A DNA stretch of 64,000 bases from Protonemura montana (GCA_947568835.1 OX387608.1:14050001-14114000), one strand, 5' to 3'; numbered from the stretch's first letter, positions 48,141 to 60,284 are shown. Translations and numbers: made by a program. The notes: generated from the sequence alone by a model not told the origin.

Positions 48141-51100
48141 CTGAGGTAAGAAAACTCGACGTAAGCGCGAGGCAAATCGCAGGAAACACTGAAATCATCT
48201 TTGCTTTCAGATGAAAATACTTAAGAAGTTTAGATGTCTGTAATTTTTTAATCATGTCTAGCAGTAGGGGTGACTACCATCTCCACTCATGGTATATTGC
48301 ATCAGTAAAGCTACCTTCTACCTTCCTTTCCCATTTAATTATATCCATCCTTTTGCCTTTGTACACACTAAAAAGTAGCTTTTGTTGAATTTACTGCTGA
48401 ATCTGCTAGAGCACTAATTTTAACAATTCCAAGATTGCATTTTCAGCACCAACCCACAAACAGTGCACAAGTTTTTGCAAAACTCACCGGCATGATGGGG
48501 AAAGACTGGCCCATGTGCGCCCCGGGGTGCCCTAGGTGGTGCGCCATCTTAGGTCCATCTTCCGCCTTCTCCTCTTCTCTCCGCTTGAGACACGCTGCCT
48601 TGGGGTTCAGGTTGCGCTCTGCAGAACAAAAGGCGAGACGTCAGACACTGTTTACGATATCGGAGGAGCGATCCACTAAACACGCCCACGAAGATCGGTT
48701 GTGACTTGCAAAATGAGTATAGAAGGGTTATGAGGTCCATCGACACCATTTCGTAAGCACTCTTTGGAAGTTTAAAATTGAAAGGATTTGTTGAATTAAA
48801 CATAGTTTCAACAAAGACAAGAACTTGGTGTTTTCAAGATAATAATATACGGGAGCACAAAATACCACAATTAGTTTCAAAAGATCTTGCCAGTAACACA
48901 CCATTTACTTTCTATTTCAGGTAAATTAAATCTTTGCTCATTTTCTCATAAAAGCTACTGGAAACAGATGCATACAATGATGCAATAGATGGCTTTAATA
49001 TGGTATATTCTCTCAAGAGCTAGGCAATATAATGCATCATATTTCTGAGTTGCGGCCAGAGTTACTGAGCGCTGCTTCTCCGTTCTTGCCAGAATTGAGT
49101 TACTTTCAAATGCATTCAAGGTTTATCCCTCGCACAAATCTAAGTGCACCAGCCACAAATTAAAACGTCGACCACGAGGAAGGCCGCCCGCTTCCGCCGC
49201 CCGATATTGACCTCTGACTTGTTGCTCGAGGTTCATGATGACCTCGACAGCCATGTTCAGGATCCCGAGCTTGGTCTGCGGCTTGTCGGTCTTTAGATGC
49301 GTCATGCACATCCGGCCGAGCTCCTTCAGCGCCTCGTTGATGTCCCGTATCCGTATCCTGCAACAGCCCCGCGGAAGACGGGCTCAAAAACGTGCGGTGC
49401 CTACCTCGGACTTGCTGCTCCAGCGATGTGATTATGTCTACTGCCTGGTGGAGGACGTTTAATTTCGTTTCGAGCTTTTCCGTTTTTAGGTGCGTCATGC
49501 ACATTCGCCCGAGTTCCAAGAAAGCCTCATTTATGTCCTTCACGCGTATCCTAGAGGACAAACAGAGAAAACGGCACGGCGTTAGCAAAACTCGTTTTTT
49601 TTTTTCCGCTTCGTTTTCTAAGCCAAGTAGTTCCATTATATCGACGCTGTTTTCAGCTTTCAGAGCCCCAAATCCTGTTATTTTATTTCGTTTCTTTTCA
49701 AGATCAAGACATCAGCATCTCTCTAGTTATCTACTGCGCGTCATTACGGAAATCCCCATGCGATTAATGTCTCTGCGCTAATAATGGAAATAGTTGCGTT
49801 CTAGAGTTTTGTCCAACGCTTCGATGCCGATTCCTCGTCCGTTCGTTTGCGGGCCGGAAGGGCTAGCGATGCGATCAACGGATCCCGAGAGATCTGTCGA
49901 TCGCATCGCTTCAAATCTCGGTTCTAAGAGTAACTTACAAAATATTTTTCATAAAGGTCATCTTTTTTTACAATTACCAAGCATATTTCCTGCTGAGTTG
50001 CGTTGCTCGATTGGATATAAAAGAAAAAACTTTGGTAATTGTACAAAAATCAGCCTGCATGCTTCGAATGTTGCCGTGACACATAGACATTAAGTGGTAG
50101 GCATGCAAGAAAACGAGAAGTAGAAAGTGGAGACAGTGAGAGGAGAACCCAGAGAAGGGATGCAGGTTAGTGAAAGACTCTTTCGTCGCCGATCCGCTTT
50201 CAACCAGCCGAAGATGCAACCGTGTGATAAATCGGCCGAAACGTCCATCGAAGCCTTCGACATCTCGTGGATCCACTTGTGCCACTTTGATGTTCAATGT
50301 TCGAATAGTGAAATCGGTTGCTCTTTGGCTAGTCCAAGCTCCGGCGCGTTGCTAAAATCGTCGTCGCTGTCACATTGCCGTTGCGTGTTTGCCTCACCTC
50401 TCGCGGGCGTTGTTTGCCTGTCTCCGTTCTTTCTCGCGTTCCGCCTTCCGCCGGGGGTCTTCGTCCTCGTCGTCGGCACTCGAGCTTCGAACAAGCGCAG
50501 CCGTAAGTCAACCAGACGGGCAAGGACCCGGCCACTACCTAGGCTAGCCAGTGCGGCGGCTTCAAATGACTTTCAACGACAGTGAATGATTGGAACCTTG
50601 TCGAAACTGCACAAAGCTAGTAGCATTGCTTCTGTCTGGGCATTTTGTAACCAGACTGAACATAGCAGCAGCAAGATTTGGGTTAATTTGATTAATTTTG
50701 AAAGAAAAAGTTGAAAAATATTTTAACTCTTCTGAAAATCCTATAGTCTTCCGTCCAATTGAAAATACGAACGAAAAATAAATTTTTCGATTATGTAATT
50801 GAAGACGATATTCAGAACGTCTGGAAATTCAGACGTTTTTCATGTTTTTAACAAAATCCAAGGACTGTTCTTGCTAGTAGAGTCCAGCTGCTTCAAACGC
50901 GACAAGTCAATGCTATTGGCTTCGGCCAAAGGGTGCCTGATCTAGCAGTGACTTCCTGAACCAAACGTTGCTGAACCAAACGTTGCTGAACCAAATGTTG
51001 CTGAACCAAACGTTGCTTGCGTATCGTGTTCTGTTCGGTCTGGTGACGAGATGAATCCCTGGCGGTGAGATCGCAGGCAAACACGCAGCCACAATGTCCC

Positions 51101-54100
51101 CGACAACGACGACAAACTCTCTTACATTCCATGTGAAACCTGCACGTGCTAGCAGTCGGAGAATGTGCACCCGCAACCGAAACATAGCTTAGTGCCAACA
51201 GGAAGGCTCGGCCGAGAAGGTTAACGCTACTTGACGGTGGAAAAGGGCGAAATGATAAAGGAGAGGTGTGCAACAGAGTTAGGAAACAAAACAAATCACA
51301 CAGGCAGTGTTTCACAGGCTGAATGTAAATTAGCTTGTCACACAGGTTATTGTAAGAGATGGGGGGGGGGGGGACAACTATTTTTCCTTTCTAGAAACCG
51401 CACTTAGCTGTCAAAACTGGAATCATCTAATCGAACGGTCTGTCCCCTACTCTGAATTGAAAAGAAGTATCGATAACAAATAAACCATTGTGATTTTTAG
51501 ACTCATGTCCACTCTTTCTAGCTGTAGCAACCTAAAAAAAGCTATTCAAAAACCCAACTTTTAAATAGTATTTTCTCTAGCAAAGAAACTGTTAAAAGTC
51601 CAGTTCTTTTCCTGTGGGCAATAATATCCAGTATATATCAGTTAAAATCTACACTACCAGTGATAATTATTAGTAGTAATGTTTTATTAAATAAATGTTC
51701 AGTACCAAATTCTAAATTTCCCCAATTTAAAAAAACTCAACAATTTCAAATCTGATAACCCAATAACCTCTGATAACCCTCTTTTTCTAGTTGTTTTCGA
51801 CTGAGTCGACCCGCCAGCCCGGGACCCCAAGGACGTTCGCGTCACAAAACTCACCTCTCGCGGACGTTGTTGGCCTGCCTTCGCTCCTTTTCACGCACCA
51901 CCTTCGTGCCGGGGTCTTCCGACTCCTCGTCTGCGCTCGAGCTACATGGACACCACCAACCGTCAGAACAAACGCCCGAACTCTCACGCTCTACCCGGGC
52001 TTCCCCAGCCAACTGCCATCAGCACCGGACATTTTAAAACTGTTCAAATTGCACAAATTTTGTGTGGAGACTAGTTTTATGGCAAGCTTTCTGATCCTTC
52101 AGTGGTTATTGATAAAGAGATGGGGCATAGTCACTCAACAAAGGAATTTTTTAAGCTATTTGGCACTATCAGATTCTCGGTGAAGTGACAATGGTCATGA
52201 AACACAATGATTAATGGGAATGATGATGGCTATCTTGTTTGTTTCAAAATGAGTCAAGTCTTGTCAGAGTGTAGAATCTCACATAAGGTTCGGTAGCGTG
52301 TTCAGTCCCCAACATTACCGCAGTTTGGTTCAACAAGGTATCGAGAAACACCGCAAACTGTTACGATTTCGTTCGAAGCTTAAGATCAAGTTATCAACCA
52401 GCTCTGAATAGAATCGCTTACTTGAGATTATTTATCGTTTCACAGATGAAAATCTATGTGTAGCCATATTAAAGCATTCTGTCAACAATGGCTCAGAATT
52501 CAGAACAAATTTACTGTAAAAAGCTCCAAAAGAAGTTGGAGAGTGGTACGCCATATCAGAAGTGGCATCCAACAAACCTGATTGTTAATCATTGGTATTG
52601 AAAGGTTGTATACAAAAAAATGAATTCAGTCTGTCTGCAAAACCACGTCTTTGTGAGAGCTGCAACAGCGATATCCGCTTAGACGTTAAAACATCGGCTT
52701 GCGAGAGTAGATTAGTTGTCGCGGGACTCACTATCGTCGCGAGCGCTTGCTGCCCTTGGCGCCCGACGTGGAATTTGCAGCGGCCGTCGTGCCCGCCGTG
52801 CTCCCTTGAGAGTTGCCCAGCTCCGAGCTGCTCGGCTTGGTCTCGCTTCCTCCCGAAGGCTCCTTCCGTTTCTCTGCACACGGGAGAGAGAACGTAACGT
52901 TAGCAAGCAAGTGGAGTGAAATCCTGGTCAAGACCATGAACGGGAATTGGTACTGAGTGGTACTGTATATCTAAAAAGCTGGGACTAGCCTTGAATTATT
53001 CTGATCATTACTTGCTAGCTCCTACCTACAGTCTAGTCTTTGTCACGGTATTTTCAGGATAAGTACTACCAGTAAAAATTGCCAACGCTCAGCTTTCTGA
53101 CCACATTCACCCACAAGATCCAACAGGCAAGAAGCTGAGTTATGGTCTTTTTTTAGGTTCTGATCTAAAAATAATGTTTACAAATGTAAATTTGATAAAA
53201 ACACATTTTTGACAGGAACTATTTGCAAATATTTTACAAAGGGCCTTTTATAAGATAGTAGGCCAGAACAATTTTGCAGGCTGTAACTAGGCATACAAAA
53301 CCGAGACCACCGTCTCCTGTGCTAGAAACTCAGTTGTCAAGCTATCTACACATTATCCGCATCAACAAATTGCGGCGCAACTTACTGCCCGCACTCGCGG
53401 CGGCCGGCAACCGCTCGATTTTGATCGGGCCGTCGGTGTCGGCAAGTGACGGCGGCTGGTAGCCGGCGCCGGGCGAAGCCAGCTGGTCCAGGTGGGTGTT
53501 GTAGCCGAGCAGGCCGTTGTGTGGGGGCGGCAGGCCGTGAAGCCCGCCCCCGAGCACCTGTGGCTCGGCGTGGTTGCGCAGCACGTTGATTGCGTCGTCG
53601 AGCCGCTCTTCCATTCGCGTGCCCTACGGGATAAGCGCGGTCAGCGGCGGGAAAAACGGCACGAGAGTTTCAGGACTCGGTGTGGTGGGAAAGATTTTCA
53701 AGAGGTTTTTCTGCTGTTTAATGTCAGGCAAAAAAATGTCAGTCTTTCTGGCATGAAGACGGATACACCTAATTGCATACATTACCTAGCAGTTAAATTA
53801 AAATGGTGAATAAACAACTAAATCTCTGATTGATAAAGCAGAGTAAATTATACATAAATACAAGGAATCGACATGCAGGGCGAGGGTCAGAATGCACAGA
53901 GACGAGATTTGAAGGGGGAGCCGGTGGTGGTAACATCATTTGAATTCTTTCCCACAACAGATTTTGAGTGTCTAATGAAACCAATTTCAATCCTTACTCC
54001 CTAAATATATAAATCAAAGTTCTTATTGACATCAACCATCTTGTTCATCTGAACCATGGGCATAACACTGCTGTTTATTTAAGCTTTTATCTAACTAACC

Positions 54101-57100
54101 AAAAAACATATCAAAGAGACTATTTTGAAAATGAAATTTAAAACGAAACTGTGACATTGCCACTTCTGTTTACTCTTAAAATAAGATCATCTATCAGGCA
54201 ACAGCTGAAATGTCGTAGTATCTCTCTTTATCTCTCACACTCTCAAAATTCTTAACATAAGCAATAATTTCTAGACCTGGAAATAGCTCAAAACCTTTCC
54301 TAATGCCGGCAAAACCAAAGTCACCACCGCCTCTCCCCCCAAACACTCTCCGCTACAATATCAGGTGCGGTGAGCGCATGCATCGTGCGAGGTACGTGAG
54401 GGTGCGCTTACGACGGCTTGCTCGCGCAGGTATCCGATGGCGTCGTCGAGTCGCTGTTGCTCTGGCGGAGCCGTCTGCTCGGCCACGCGGCAAACAGACA
54501 CGCGTTACAAAAACCATGCCGGCGGCAGGCAAATCGCATGCAGCAAGACAAGTGGGTGCGACAAAGCAAGGAATTGGGATCGACAATTGGTTCGCTCACT
54601 AAGTCGGAAACGCCCGAGATCGGAAACGTTGGATTGCAAATCGTTGCAAGGCGACGTAACCGATTCGCGAGCGTTCTTGGCATGAAGCAAAACAAATGGC
54701 GATTCCAACTTCTTCGTCAGCGTTGTCGACCCCGAGAAATGATAATGGTAGTAAACGTAGGTGCAAAAAAGGGGACGAGTTGCTTAGAAAATCAAACGTA
54801 AATCAAATAAAGTGGAATCTATGTTCTTACAAAATTAAACAAAGCATTTTATTGTAAAAAAAAAGGTGCAAAATCAACTGGGTGTCGATAATATGTGGAT
54901 CGTTTAAGCAATAATACAGTTTTCTTGCCAGTTGCCATTTTTTCCGGCTTGGACTACTTCTGCCGCTCTTGAGCCATCCCTGAAGTTTGACCAAACCCTG
55001 ATCATGAAAATTGTACGCTAGTAGATTTTGCAGGTGGAAGCTACGTAGTGGTTCTCTATACAGGTTTACTTTACTGGTCCAGCCCTTAAATTAAACTTAA
55101 TAGAAACCAAGAATAGATTTTCACAAAAGCAACGCTAAGCGATGGTTGACCACACTAAGCGATAAAAGCTCTGTTAGCTGTTCACAACGGAACAAGCCCC
55201 CCTCCTGGCAAGAAAACAAATTGACCTCGACGCTTGCTTGCTCTTGCTGACTCACCATGTGCAGACCCCGGTCGACGGGACCGAAGTGTGGCGACGCGGG
55301 CGTGGGGGCGGGGCCTGCGGGAGGCCACGCCCCTGCCGGACCTGCTCCCGTCAGCGGCGGTGGAGAGCTGACCGGGGTCGACGGGTTCGAACTGTAGCTG
55401 CTCACGCTCTGGTCGGTCGGGTAGATCTGCTGGCAGACAGGGGACCGTGAGAATAGGGAGCGTCTCCACCAGGGTTGAGCGGCGATACTAAATTTCAGAT
55501 GTGCATGGTGCTGTTGTCAGTGGCAACATGTTGGGAGCTTACTGGCACAATGCATAATTGCACTTAAACTGTTATTCGGATGAGCACCCGTTTAAAAGAG
55601 ACATAAATGAAACTTGGTGCATTTATAAGTGTAGGCTTCTTGTATCTTGATATCTACCTGGCACAATCCCCAGGTATCAGGGACAAGTGTGCCTACGGTA
55701 GTTCAAGATATAAGATAGAATCTATCTTAATAGGGATTCAAATATGGAACTCAAAAACTTAACTTCTAGGAAAAATGTTCCTGGCTACATTCTGACAGAT
55801 GCCATAAAAAGAATAGAAGCCACCAAGTATAGTAGCGCAGTAAACATCTGGCTTGCATTCGGGAGATTCCAGGTTTTATCCCAAAAAAATATAAGGCCAC
55901 TAACAGTCATCTCCAAAGAGATTAAGTTTCTCAATAATAGCCGCGAAGGCTTTTAGCTTTTCAGCCTTTAAAGAGTCGATCCGACGCCAGCAGCAACTTA
56001 CCGACGCCAGCGCCTTGCCGAGCGTGTCGCCTGGCGTTTGCGCGAGCGCTGGACTGTGGTAGAGCGCGGGACTGGCCGGTGCGCCGCCCGGCCCTGGACC
56101 TCGGAAGCTGGACATGGGCGGCAGGCTTGGTGGCATTGCACCTTCGCCTGCCGGCGACGGGTAGCCCATGGGGTCGTGGCCGCCGCCCCCAAGGTGCATG
56201 GCGGGCGCTGGGGCTGGGGGCGGAGGACCGAACGCCTGGGAGTTAGGGTAGCCGGCGTAGGCGCTCGGCTGGAGCTGGCCGCCGGACCAGGGATCTTGGC
56301 CGTTGCCATCTGTGAAGAAAGAAAAACGATTGATTAGCTGGAGGTCGTTACGTCGTTCTTTAGATTCAATTTATTCTCATGTTGGCAATCCTGTTTAAGC
56401 TTTGAAAGTTCAATGTCTGTTTATCTTTTGGAGTTAATTAAAAATTATAATAATCATTAATATTCGATGACATTGGTTTGACTATGTCATCATCATGCAA
56501 GGTGGCCAGATAGAAAATAGGCTGTCCTTGGTATTTCATGACTGATGGCAGGCGGCATAATCCGTCATGTTGTTTGAAAACAAAACAACAAAATGCGAAA
56601 AATGTTAAGTGCAAAAGATAGTCACTTTAACCTTATGCTTACTTGCAGTGTGAAAATCATGTAATTTTACATCTAATTTACAAGAACTAGATTAAATGGC
56701 GAACGGTGGATCTAGCTAGTGCATTTGGCCTAGAGCATTGCGAGACGAAATCGAAGATTTATTGGAGATAGAAATTCCAGTCTGGTCGAGCAACTCGGAG
56801 AGACGGTAAACATATTGGAAATTTGTTTTTTAAGAAGAGTGCAGTAACCTACAAGTGAAATTGGCACAAAGCATAAAACCAGATATTTGGGGAACATAGT
56901 TTCGTATGAAATACCAGAGGTCGTCATCTTTGTATGCAAGTTCATAAATTCTGGCTGCACCAAAGAATTTGGCACCAAACCCTTGCAGTAGTAAGCAAAG
57001 ATTCTTTTCAAGTCTCTTTAAGCGACTGAGTAAAATAAACAAATTTGGTGTGGCATGGTACATACAGAGAAGTGAAAGAAATGAAATATTGGTATATACA

Positions 57101-58282
57101 TAAAGACATGATTTGAAAATTTAAGTACACTCGTATCCAAATGAGACAACTATTCCCCGTATAATTGGCACATTATTCAACTGGCACAACTGTATGATTG
57201 ATCTTTCATGGACAAGGACGAATTGATTTTACATTTTAAAAGGAAATCACGAATCTGACGCTCAACTGGATCTCAAGAGGAGCAAGATTTTATCACCGGA
57301 CCAACTGCTCAGCATCTGGCTAAACATTAGTGCATGCTGCAAGCCCGAACTGCATCTCGTGGATGCACCGAACGCAACCCCTTCGCCGGGAATGCACTTC
57401 ACTGACACAGTGCAGCGAGATAAAACTTGATGTGGAACCAATAACGAGTAACGGTCGTGTTGTTTCCACCGCCGCCGAGAAAAACAAGCATTGATTTCCA
57501 ACGACGACATGGCTCTGTTTTCTTGCGATCTCCTGACGACTTCCCAGTCTCTTTTTGTGTTGCTTTCAGATCAGAGTGATCTTAGCGTTCTGATTTCAGA
57601 GTCTAAGACCTATACTCCGTTCAGCGAGAGAACGCACTTTGTTTGCAGATACCCCACTAATCGTCTTGTGGTGACTTGCTAGCTAATCGTTATTTTTAAA
57701 ACCACTACGAATCTCCTCTGATCCACACCAATTTCCTTTTGTTCTAGAGCTTTTGACGTGCCAAGCTATTTAGTTTTTGAAGATATTATCATAATTTTTC
57801 TACCAATTGTTGGAAATTATTCTGAAGGTACAAAAATTTTGAAATAACGCAAATCTTGTAAATTTTCACATTTCGATCTTAATAGAAGGTTCTGAAATTT
57901 TAAGCTTACAAAAAAAAAACATTTCTGAGAAATGTATCACTCAAAATGATCTAAAATGATAAGATTTGCACAAGCAAACATCAAAGTACATGGAAAATGC
58001 TCACATTTCTTATAATTAATTACCATACTCATGTGAGTTTGTGTGAAAATATCACTAAATAACGACAGCACGAAAAGCTCAAATAATAACATAATCAACC
58101 TCTTAGTTATTTTGCACTATGACCAAGGGAAATCTTCGAGTGGTCTGCCACGAAAATGTTGGTGGTACACTTAGTAGCTAGCACGGGCACTTACCGATTG
58201 TGTAATAGGAGTCCCCATAGAGGTTGGCAGCTTTCGGGGACGTGTATCTAGGAGAATCCTGGCCAAACTCATCGGACCCGTA
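48099..58282 (-). CDS. da: Daughterless / class I E-protein bHLH factor; 5' exons missing; two alternative exon pairs in the bHLH domain
   Basis: Exons, 5' to 3': 58282-58195, 56309-56002, 55426-55256, 54474-54412, 53623-53386, 52873-52732, then 51941-51855 or 50484-50398, then 49550-49405 or 49357-49212, then 48618-48488 and 48140-48099. One choice of each pair gives 471 codons plus TAG, all in phase. Landmarks: LGKALAS then [15 protein letters not shown] (E-protein AD2 region), [30 protein letters not shown] basic region, [17 protein letters not shown] helix 1, [18 protein letters not shown] after the HLH. E-proteins are obligate dimer partners of proneural, Twist- and MyoD-type factors at E-boxes in the nucleus. 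Drosophila da has a single bHLH version; vertebrate TCF3 has alternative HLH exons (E12/E47). Here the basic exon is also duplicated. The N-terminal MHLYEVFQNCFNK-type exon was not found and is expected beyond 64 kb. Confidence 0.93.
48488..48618 (-). CDS. da: daughterless exon: post-[20 protein letters not shown]
   Basis: Acceptor TGTTCTGCAG, donor GTGAGT. Encodes [20 protein letters not shown], then [20 protein letters not shown]. The first two bases complete Glu with the G left by either HLH exon. Confidence 0.95.
49212..49357 (-). CDS. da: daughterless HLH exon, version B (canonical)
   Basis: Acceptor GGCTGTTGCAG; 146 nt, same phase as A. Encodes [39 protein letters not shown] and IMNLEQQVR, essentially Drosophila Da. 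The donor is GTCAAT, far from consensus. Only 47 nt separate it from version A. Confidence 0.9.
49405..49550 (-). CDS. da: daughterless HLH exon, version A (divergent)
   Basis: Acceptor TTGTCCTCTAG, donor GTAGGC; 146 nt. Encodes [40 protein letters not shown] and TSLEQQVR. It keeps the helix 1 and 2 hydrophobic pattern but changes the loop (KLET for KPQT) and helix 2. Confidence 0.93.
50398..50484 (-). CDS. da: daughterless basic-region exon, version 2 (canonical)
   Basis: Acceptor GTTCGAAG, donor GTGAGG; 87 nt with the same phases as version 1. Encodes [15 protein letters not shown] and [14 protein letters not shown], the standard Da basic region. It lies 1370 bp downstream of version 1. 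Both exons start CTCGAGYGC, showing common origin. Confidence 0.93.
50950..51016 (+). repeat. 15-bp minisatellite, four copies
   Basis: CTGAACCAAACGTTG repeated four times with one or two changes, in the daughterless intron between the two basic-region exons. Confidence 0.85.
51361..51373 (+). repeat. G13 homopolymer
   Basis: Thirteen G in the daughterless intron between basic exon versions 1 and 2. Confidence 0.85.
51855..51941 (-). CDS. da: daughterless basic-region exon, version 1 (divergent)
   Basis: Acceptor CCATGTAG, donor GTGAGT; 87 nt, phases 2 in and 2 left over. Encodes [15 protein letters not shown] and [14 protein letters not shown]. Relative to version 2 it has NNVRER for NNARER. 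Val at that site is the residue used by Twist-type class II factors. Confidence 0.92.
52732..52873 (-). CDS. da: daughterless exon: Ser/Thr-rich linker ending SKRSRR
   Basis: Acceptor GTGTGCAG, donor GTGAGT. Encodes [20 protein letters not shown] to [10 protein letters not shown]. It leaves TA, which joins C from either basic exon to give Tyr; Da likewise has RPRRY. Confidence 0.92.
53386..53623 (-). CDS. da: daughterless exon: LDDAI activation helix, SUMO-type site
   Basis: Acceptor TATCCCGTAG, donor GTAAGT. Encodes [20 protein letters not shown], then a Gly/Pro-rich stretch and [16 protein letters not shown] fits the psi-K-x-E SUMO consensus (inference). Confidence 0.94.
54412..54474 (-). 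CDS. da: daughterless exon: first LDDAI-like helix
   Basis: Acceptor GCCGAGCAG, donor GTAAGC; 21 codons, phase 0 both ends. Encodes [16 protein letters not shown], corresponding to the QLxxHLQDAMSFLKDV helix that precedes LDDAI in vertebrate E-proteins. It is therefore a consecutive exon, not an alternative to the next one. Confidence 0.75.
55256..55426 (-). CDS. da: daughterless exon: [13 protein letters not shown]
   Basis: Acceptor TGCCAGCAG, donor GTGAGT; 57 codons. Encodes [20 protein letters not shown] then SPPPLTG, almost as in Drosophila Da and TCF4. Confidence 0.94.
56002..56309 (-). CDS. da: daughterless exon: Pro/Gly-rich, ends GKALAS
   Basis: Acceptor TTCTTCACAG, donor GTAAGT. 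Encodes [29 protein letters not shown] and [10 protein letters not shown], the conserved E-protein LPPMSSF and LGKALAS motifs. Confidence 0.92.
58195..58282 (-). CDS. da: daughterless exon: YGSDEF/TSPK segment
   Basis: Acceptor GTTGCAG, donor GTAAGT. Encodes [20 protein letters not shown] and YGDSYYTI, comparable to the SDDF..SP.Y.SPK segment of TCF4. This is the most 5' exon I can support. Confidence 0.82.
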
Positions 58283-60284
58283 CTGCAACAGAAAGATAGA
58301 AAGAGCACGTTAGAAAACACATATGTACAGAGAGGACTGACGGCTCAAGCAAGCAGCTCAAGCAAACTTGAGACACAGAGAGGATTACATCTTACAAAAA
58401 GGACCCAATTGCTGAAAACTAAAGCCAAAAGTATCAACATTGCCAATAGATATTTTTTGGGCATGTTCCTTCTTTAACTCTTGCCTCATGTCATATCTGA
58501 AGATTCAAATTCACCCTTCTTCGAGACTGAAATCCAGGATTGCTACTCGTATAAGGAAAAATGTCAGCAGTTGGAAAGTTCGATGCCAGTATTAGAGCCG
58601 GTTGCAAAACTGAGCAGGGGTTTCGAAATATTGAACCACTGTGGCCCATATACTGACTCTCAACTAAGACAGCCTTTTTGTTACCAACTTTGAAAACAAA
58701 AAACGATAGGTTCAACGGTAAAGTTTTCACGTTTGGTAGCCATGGAGATGCAGAGTTCGCTTGCAAGAGCTTCACAGTTCTGCAAGCTTGTGTAAATCGC
58801 GTCTATTTTTTTAAACGAAAAATGCAGAAAAACTATGCATAACTTTGTCGAATTACACATTTGCAAAACCTCCATGATAATTCATCCACCTCAAGATCGT
58901 TGTCCTCACCCCTCTTGGCGGACGAAACCCTTGCTGTGCGGGTACACAAACCAGCGACTTGTAGTAGCAGAACATCTGATAGCTCATCCGACCAAAGCGA
59001 CGAGACCAGCGACAGACTGCACTTTCTTCGGACACGAATCACCATAACTCACTCACGTCTCGATCTCGAGGCACTCATTTCACATTAGCTCTGCACTCTG
59101 GCCGTGGGTGCGTTGCCAGGAATCGGCGACGGCGATAAAGAAGGGTAAGAGACCAGTGGGTTGGGGGTAGGTAAGAAGCACTTTTGGCTCGGAAAAAAGC
59201 TTGACAGTATTGCTTTTGTTTGACACTCATACAATTTTTTTTAAATTGAATTTCAATTGAAACTATACTTAAATATAGTTAAGATTTTAATCACTCGATA
59301 TATGCTTAATGACGAAAGTTTGATGGACCAGCTCAAAATCCACACGCTCGTGGAATGTCTCAAACTGTCTTATACATGTTCACGCAAAACGTTTGGAGAA
59401 TCGTGGAGAAAACACGAGAGTGTTTCACCACTGGCGCCCGGCAGAACAGGAAAGGCCGACTGTGACCCGACGAAATCCCTCGGGAAGATTCCCGTCATCC
59501 CCCTTAAAGCCCCCCTCCCACCGAACTCTAGTGTAACGTCCCTTAGCTTCGTATAGTCGCCGACAGCAGATGTGGAACCCCGTTAGAACGAGGGCCGAGT
59601 ATGTGGCGAAATTTTGAGAGCTAGTTGGGAGTTCAGATAACATTGTTTTTATAAGTCAAAATCTTTACTGCGTCAAAATTAGCATGTAGCAAATCTATTG
59701 ACGGGATTTTTGAATAAAAATCCAGCGTTCTTTGAATTTATCAACTGTTTTTGACAGCAAATGTCGGTTCCTATTTTCAAACATCGGTGAAAATTGACCA
59801 AAATTGACCAAAACTAGCCATCCCTCGAACCTACTTGTGTGATGATAAGCACATGATTATATCAACGGCCTTCAGATCATACAGAAAATGTCCCAATGTC
59901 TTCGCTTGGGTCGCATATAATCGGGACTCCACATTTTCCCGACCTCCAGGGGTCTGGTCAGAAATCCCATTTGAATTCAATCATCTTCGCGCCGCAATCT
60001 ACAAAGCCCTGGACGTCAGCGTCTCACAGACGTCCCAATTCGACGCCGCGTACAAGTACAAGCTAGCACGGCGATTGTTCGCAAAGAAAATAGCGACAAT
60101 TGGGTCACTTGAGTCGGAACTAAGGGACAGTGTTTGAATTGAGCTGTGCACGATGCACGACTCCGACGATGCGGTCTGGGCTTGGTCTTGTTGGTTCTTG
60201 GTCGCTTGCCTGATGTTATTACGGGAGTGGAACCGTGTGATGTCGAGAAGCTTTACGAAGTTGTGTCACATAAAGCAGCGACCA

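Noticed and set aside
47990-48214. Plus-strand Ala/Gly-rich frame with a GTAAGA donor
   Set aside because: Overlaps the last daughterless exon on the other strand in GC-rich DNA; the minus-strand reading is supported by phase and C-terminal similarity.
49123-49311. HLH exon B reading on past QQVRG to a stop as a terminal exon
   Set aside because: Exon A, the phase of the [17 protein letters not shown] exon and all known E-proteins support a border at QQVR; readthrough remains a minor possibility.
53386-54474. [11 protein letters not shown] and [11 protein letters not shown] exons as a third mutually exclusive pair in daughterless
   Set aside because: Vertebrate E-proteins carry both helices consecutively (QDAMSFLKDV then LDDAIHVLRNHA), both exons are phase 0, and lengths differ. 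They are tandem, not alternative.
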